From positions 122,817-186,816 of the forward strand of contig NZ_JAEK01000008.1 in NCBI RefSeq assembly GCF_000518865.1: DNA of 64,000 nt. The letters run 5' to 3'. Under the pieces are notes generated by a model, which was not told where the DNA came from, ran no database searches, and was given only the letters and a program-made list of their open reading frames with translations. Of the stretch, positions 63,771 through 64,000 are shown piece by piece (positions within the stretch are counted from its first letter, which is position 1; every line of letters begins with the position of its first letter). This stretch comes from Bacillus sp. J37. GTDB lineage: Bacteria > Bacillota > Bacilli > Bacillales > Bacillaceae. Position numbers and translations under genes: made by a program.

Positions 63771-63823
63771 GTGAAACATCGTCCATAAGGAAAAATAATA
63801 TTTTTCCTTGTGGACGGTTTCAC
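63771..63823 (+). terminator. Strong hairpin terminator after the coat genes
   Basis: GTGAAAC...GTCCATAAGGAAAAA pairs almost fully with TTTTTCCTTGTGGAC...GTTTCAC. Confidence 0.8.
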
Positions 63824-63862
63824 ACTTTTGATGATTTTTCATCATACCTTTTATCATATACA

Positions 63863-63915
63863 ATTAATCCCTATTTTCTTTAAGGTTCGTTCTTAATGAA
63901 AATAGGGATTAATTA
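63863..63915. terminator. Hairpin downstream of the poly-Asp gene
   Basis: ATTAATCCCTATTTTC (from 63864) pairs perfectly with GAAAATAGGGATTAAT (ending about 63914). It probably terminates the minus-strand gene ending at 63938. Confidence 0.7.
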
Positions 63916-63937
63916 TTATACAGTAGAATATTTTATT

Positions 63938-64000
63938 TTACTCGTCATCGTCGTCATCATCGTCGTCATCATCGTCGTCATCATCGTCGTCATCATCGTC
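63938..64000 (-). CDS. C-terminal end of an unknown protein with a poly-Asp tail (gene continues beyond the window)
   Basis: On the minus strand the sequence reads at least 19 consecutive Asp codons (63944-64000), one Glu (63941-63943) and stop TAA (63938-63940). The codons follow a regular GAC GAC GAT GAT pattern, so the DNA is a 12-bp tandem repeat. Long acidic tails occur in some Bacillus coat, exosporium and metal-binding proteins. Nothing else of the protein is visible, so no function can be given. Confidence 0.6.
   Translation of the reverse strand, partial: DDDDDDDDDDDDDDDDDDDE

Noticed and set aside
63941..64000. CRISPR-like repetition at the window end
   Set aside because: The 12-bp unit has no spacers and translates cleanly to poly-Asp on the minus strand, so it is a coding microsatellite.

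Overview
The window looks like chromosomal DNA from an endospore-forming Bacillaceae species. Supporting signs are AT-rich sequence with purine-rich GGAGG-type ribosome binding sites, a yybP-ykoY manganese riboswitch, a tyrosine T-box leader ahead of a TyrZ-type synthetase, GlpP-style antitermination leaders on glpK and glpD, CcpA (cre)-like sites, DUF624/YesL, gtaB, spore-coat CotS/CotSA-like genes and a ComX-ComP-ComA quorum-sensing locus. No tRNA, rRNA, CRISPR array or transposase was seen.

Layout. 1-3.8 kb: end of a GH2 beta-galactosidase, a GH43 glycosidase and a LacI-type regulator with its own operator. 3.8-5.3 kb: Mn riboswitch, YybP-like protein, a membrane protein and a 47-aa protein. 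5.5-9.5 kb: AraC regulator, sugar isomerase and two Gfo/Idh/MocA oxidoreductases. 9.7-11.7 kb: MarR regulator, T-box, tyrZ. 12.1-17.0 kb: MFS transporter and a CUT1-type sugar importer (binding protein and two permeases, no ATPase). 17.1-22.5 kb: a MacB/FtsX-like exporter with two ATPases, one carrying an AbrB-like C-terminal domain. 22.5-26.5 kb: a helically phased TGCAA repeat array, yesL and a decaying sugar-catabolic segment (two broken oxidoreductases and a frameshifted glycosidase). 46.5-57.2 kb: glpK, glpD, then a LacI-regulated TRAP transporter plus a GH31 glucosidase. 57.3-64 kb: a MITE-like element, gnd, gtaB, spore-coat-type genes and the poly-Asp tail of an incomplete gene.

The centrepiece is 27.2-45.5 kb. 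A 15-kb single-strand operon encodes a dedicated type II acyl-assembly line: active ketosynthase, a catalytically dead chain-length-factor-like partner, ketoreductase, ACP, dehydratase, hotdog thioesterase and Sfp-type PPTase. With it are three tandem BtrH-like proteins (the family that transfers acyl groups from a carrier protein to an amino group), a GT2 glycosyltransferase, a PIG-L deacetylase, a Gfo/Idh dehydrogenase and two different ABC exporters. The inferred product is an ACP-built, possibly polyunsaturated acyl chain attached to a deacetylated amino sugar. No enoyl reductase, KASIII or acyltransferase is present.

Convergent to this operon lies a complete comX-comP-comA set. The 51-aa comX pheromone precursor is only visible by reading the minus strand. 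There is no ComQ prenyltransferase next to it; a CPBP-family membrane protease lies upstream instead. Three TTTCGG motifs, resembling ComA half-sites, sit in the leader of the biosynthetic operon, suggesting quorum control of the product.
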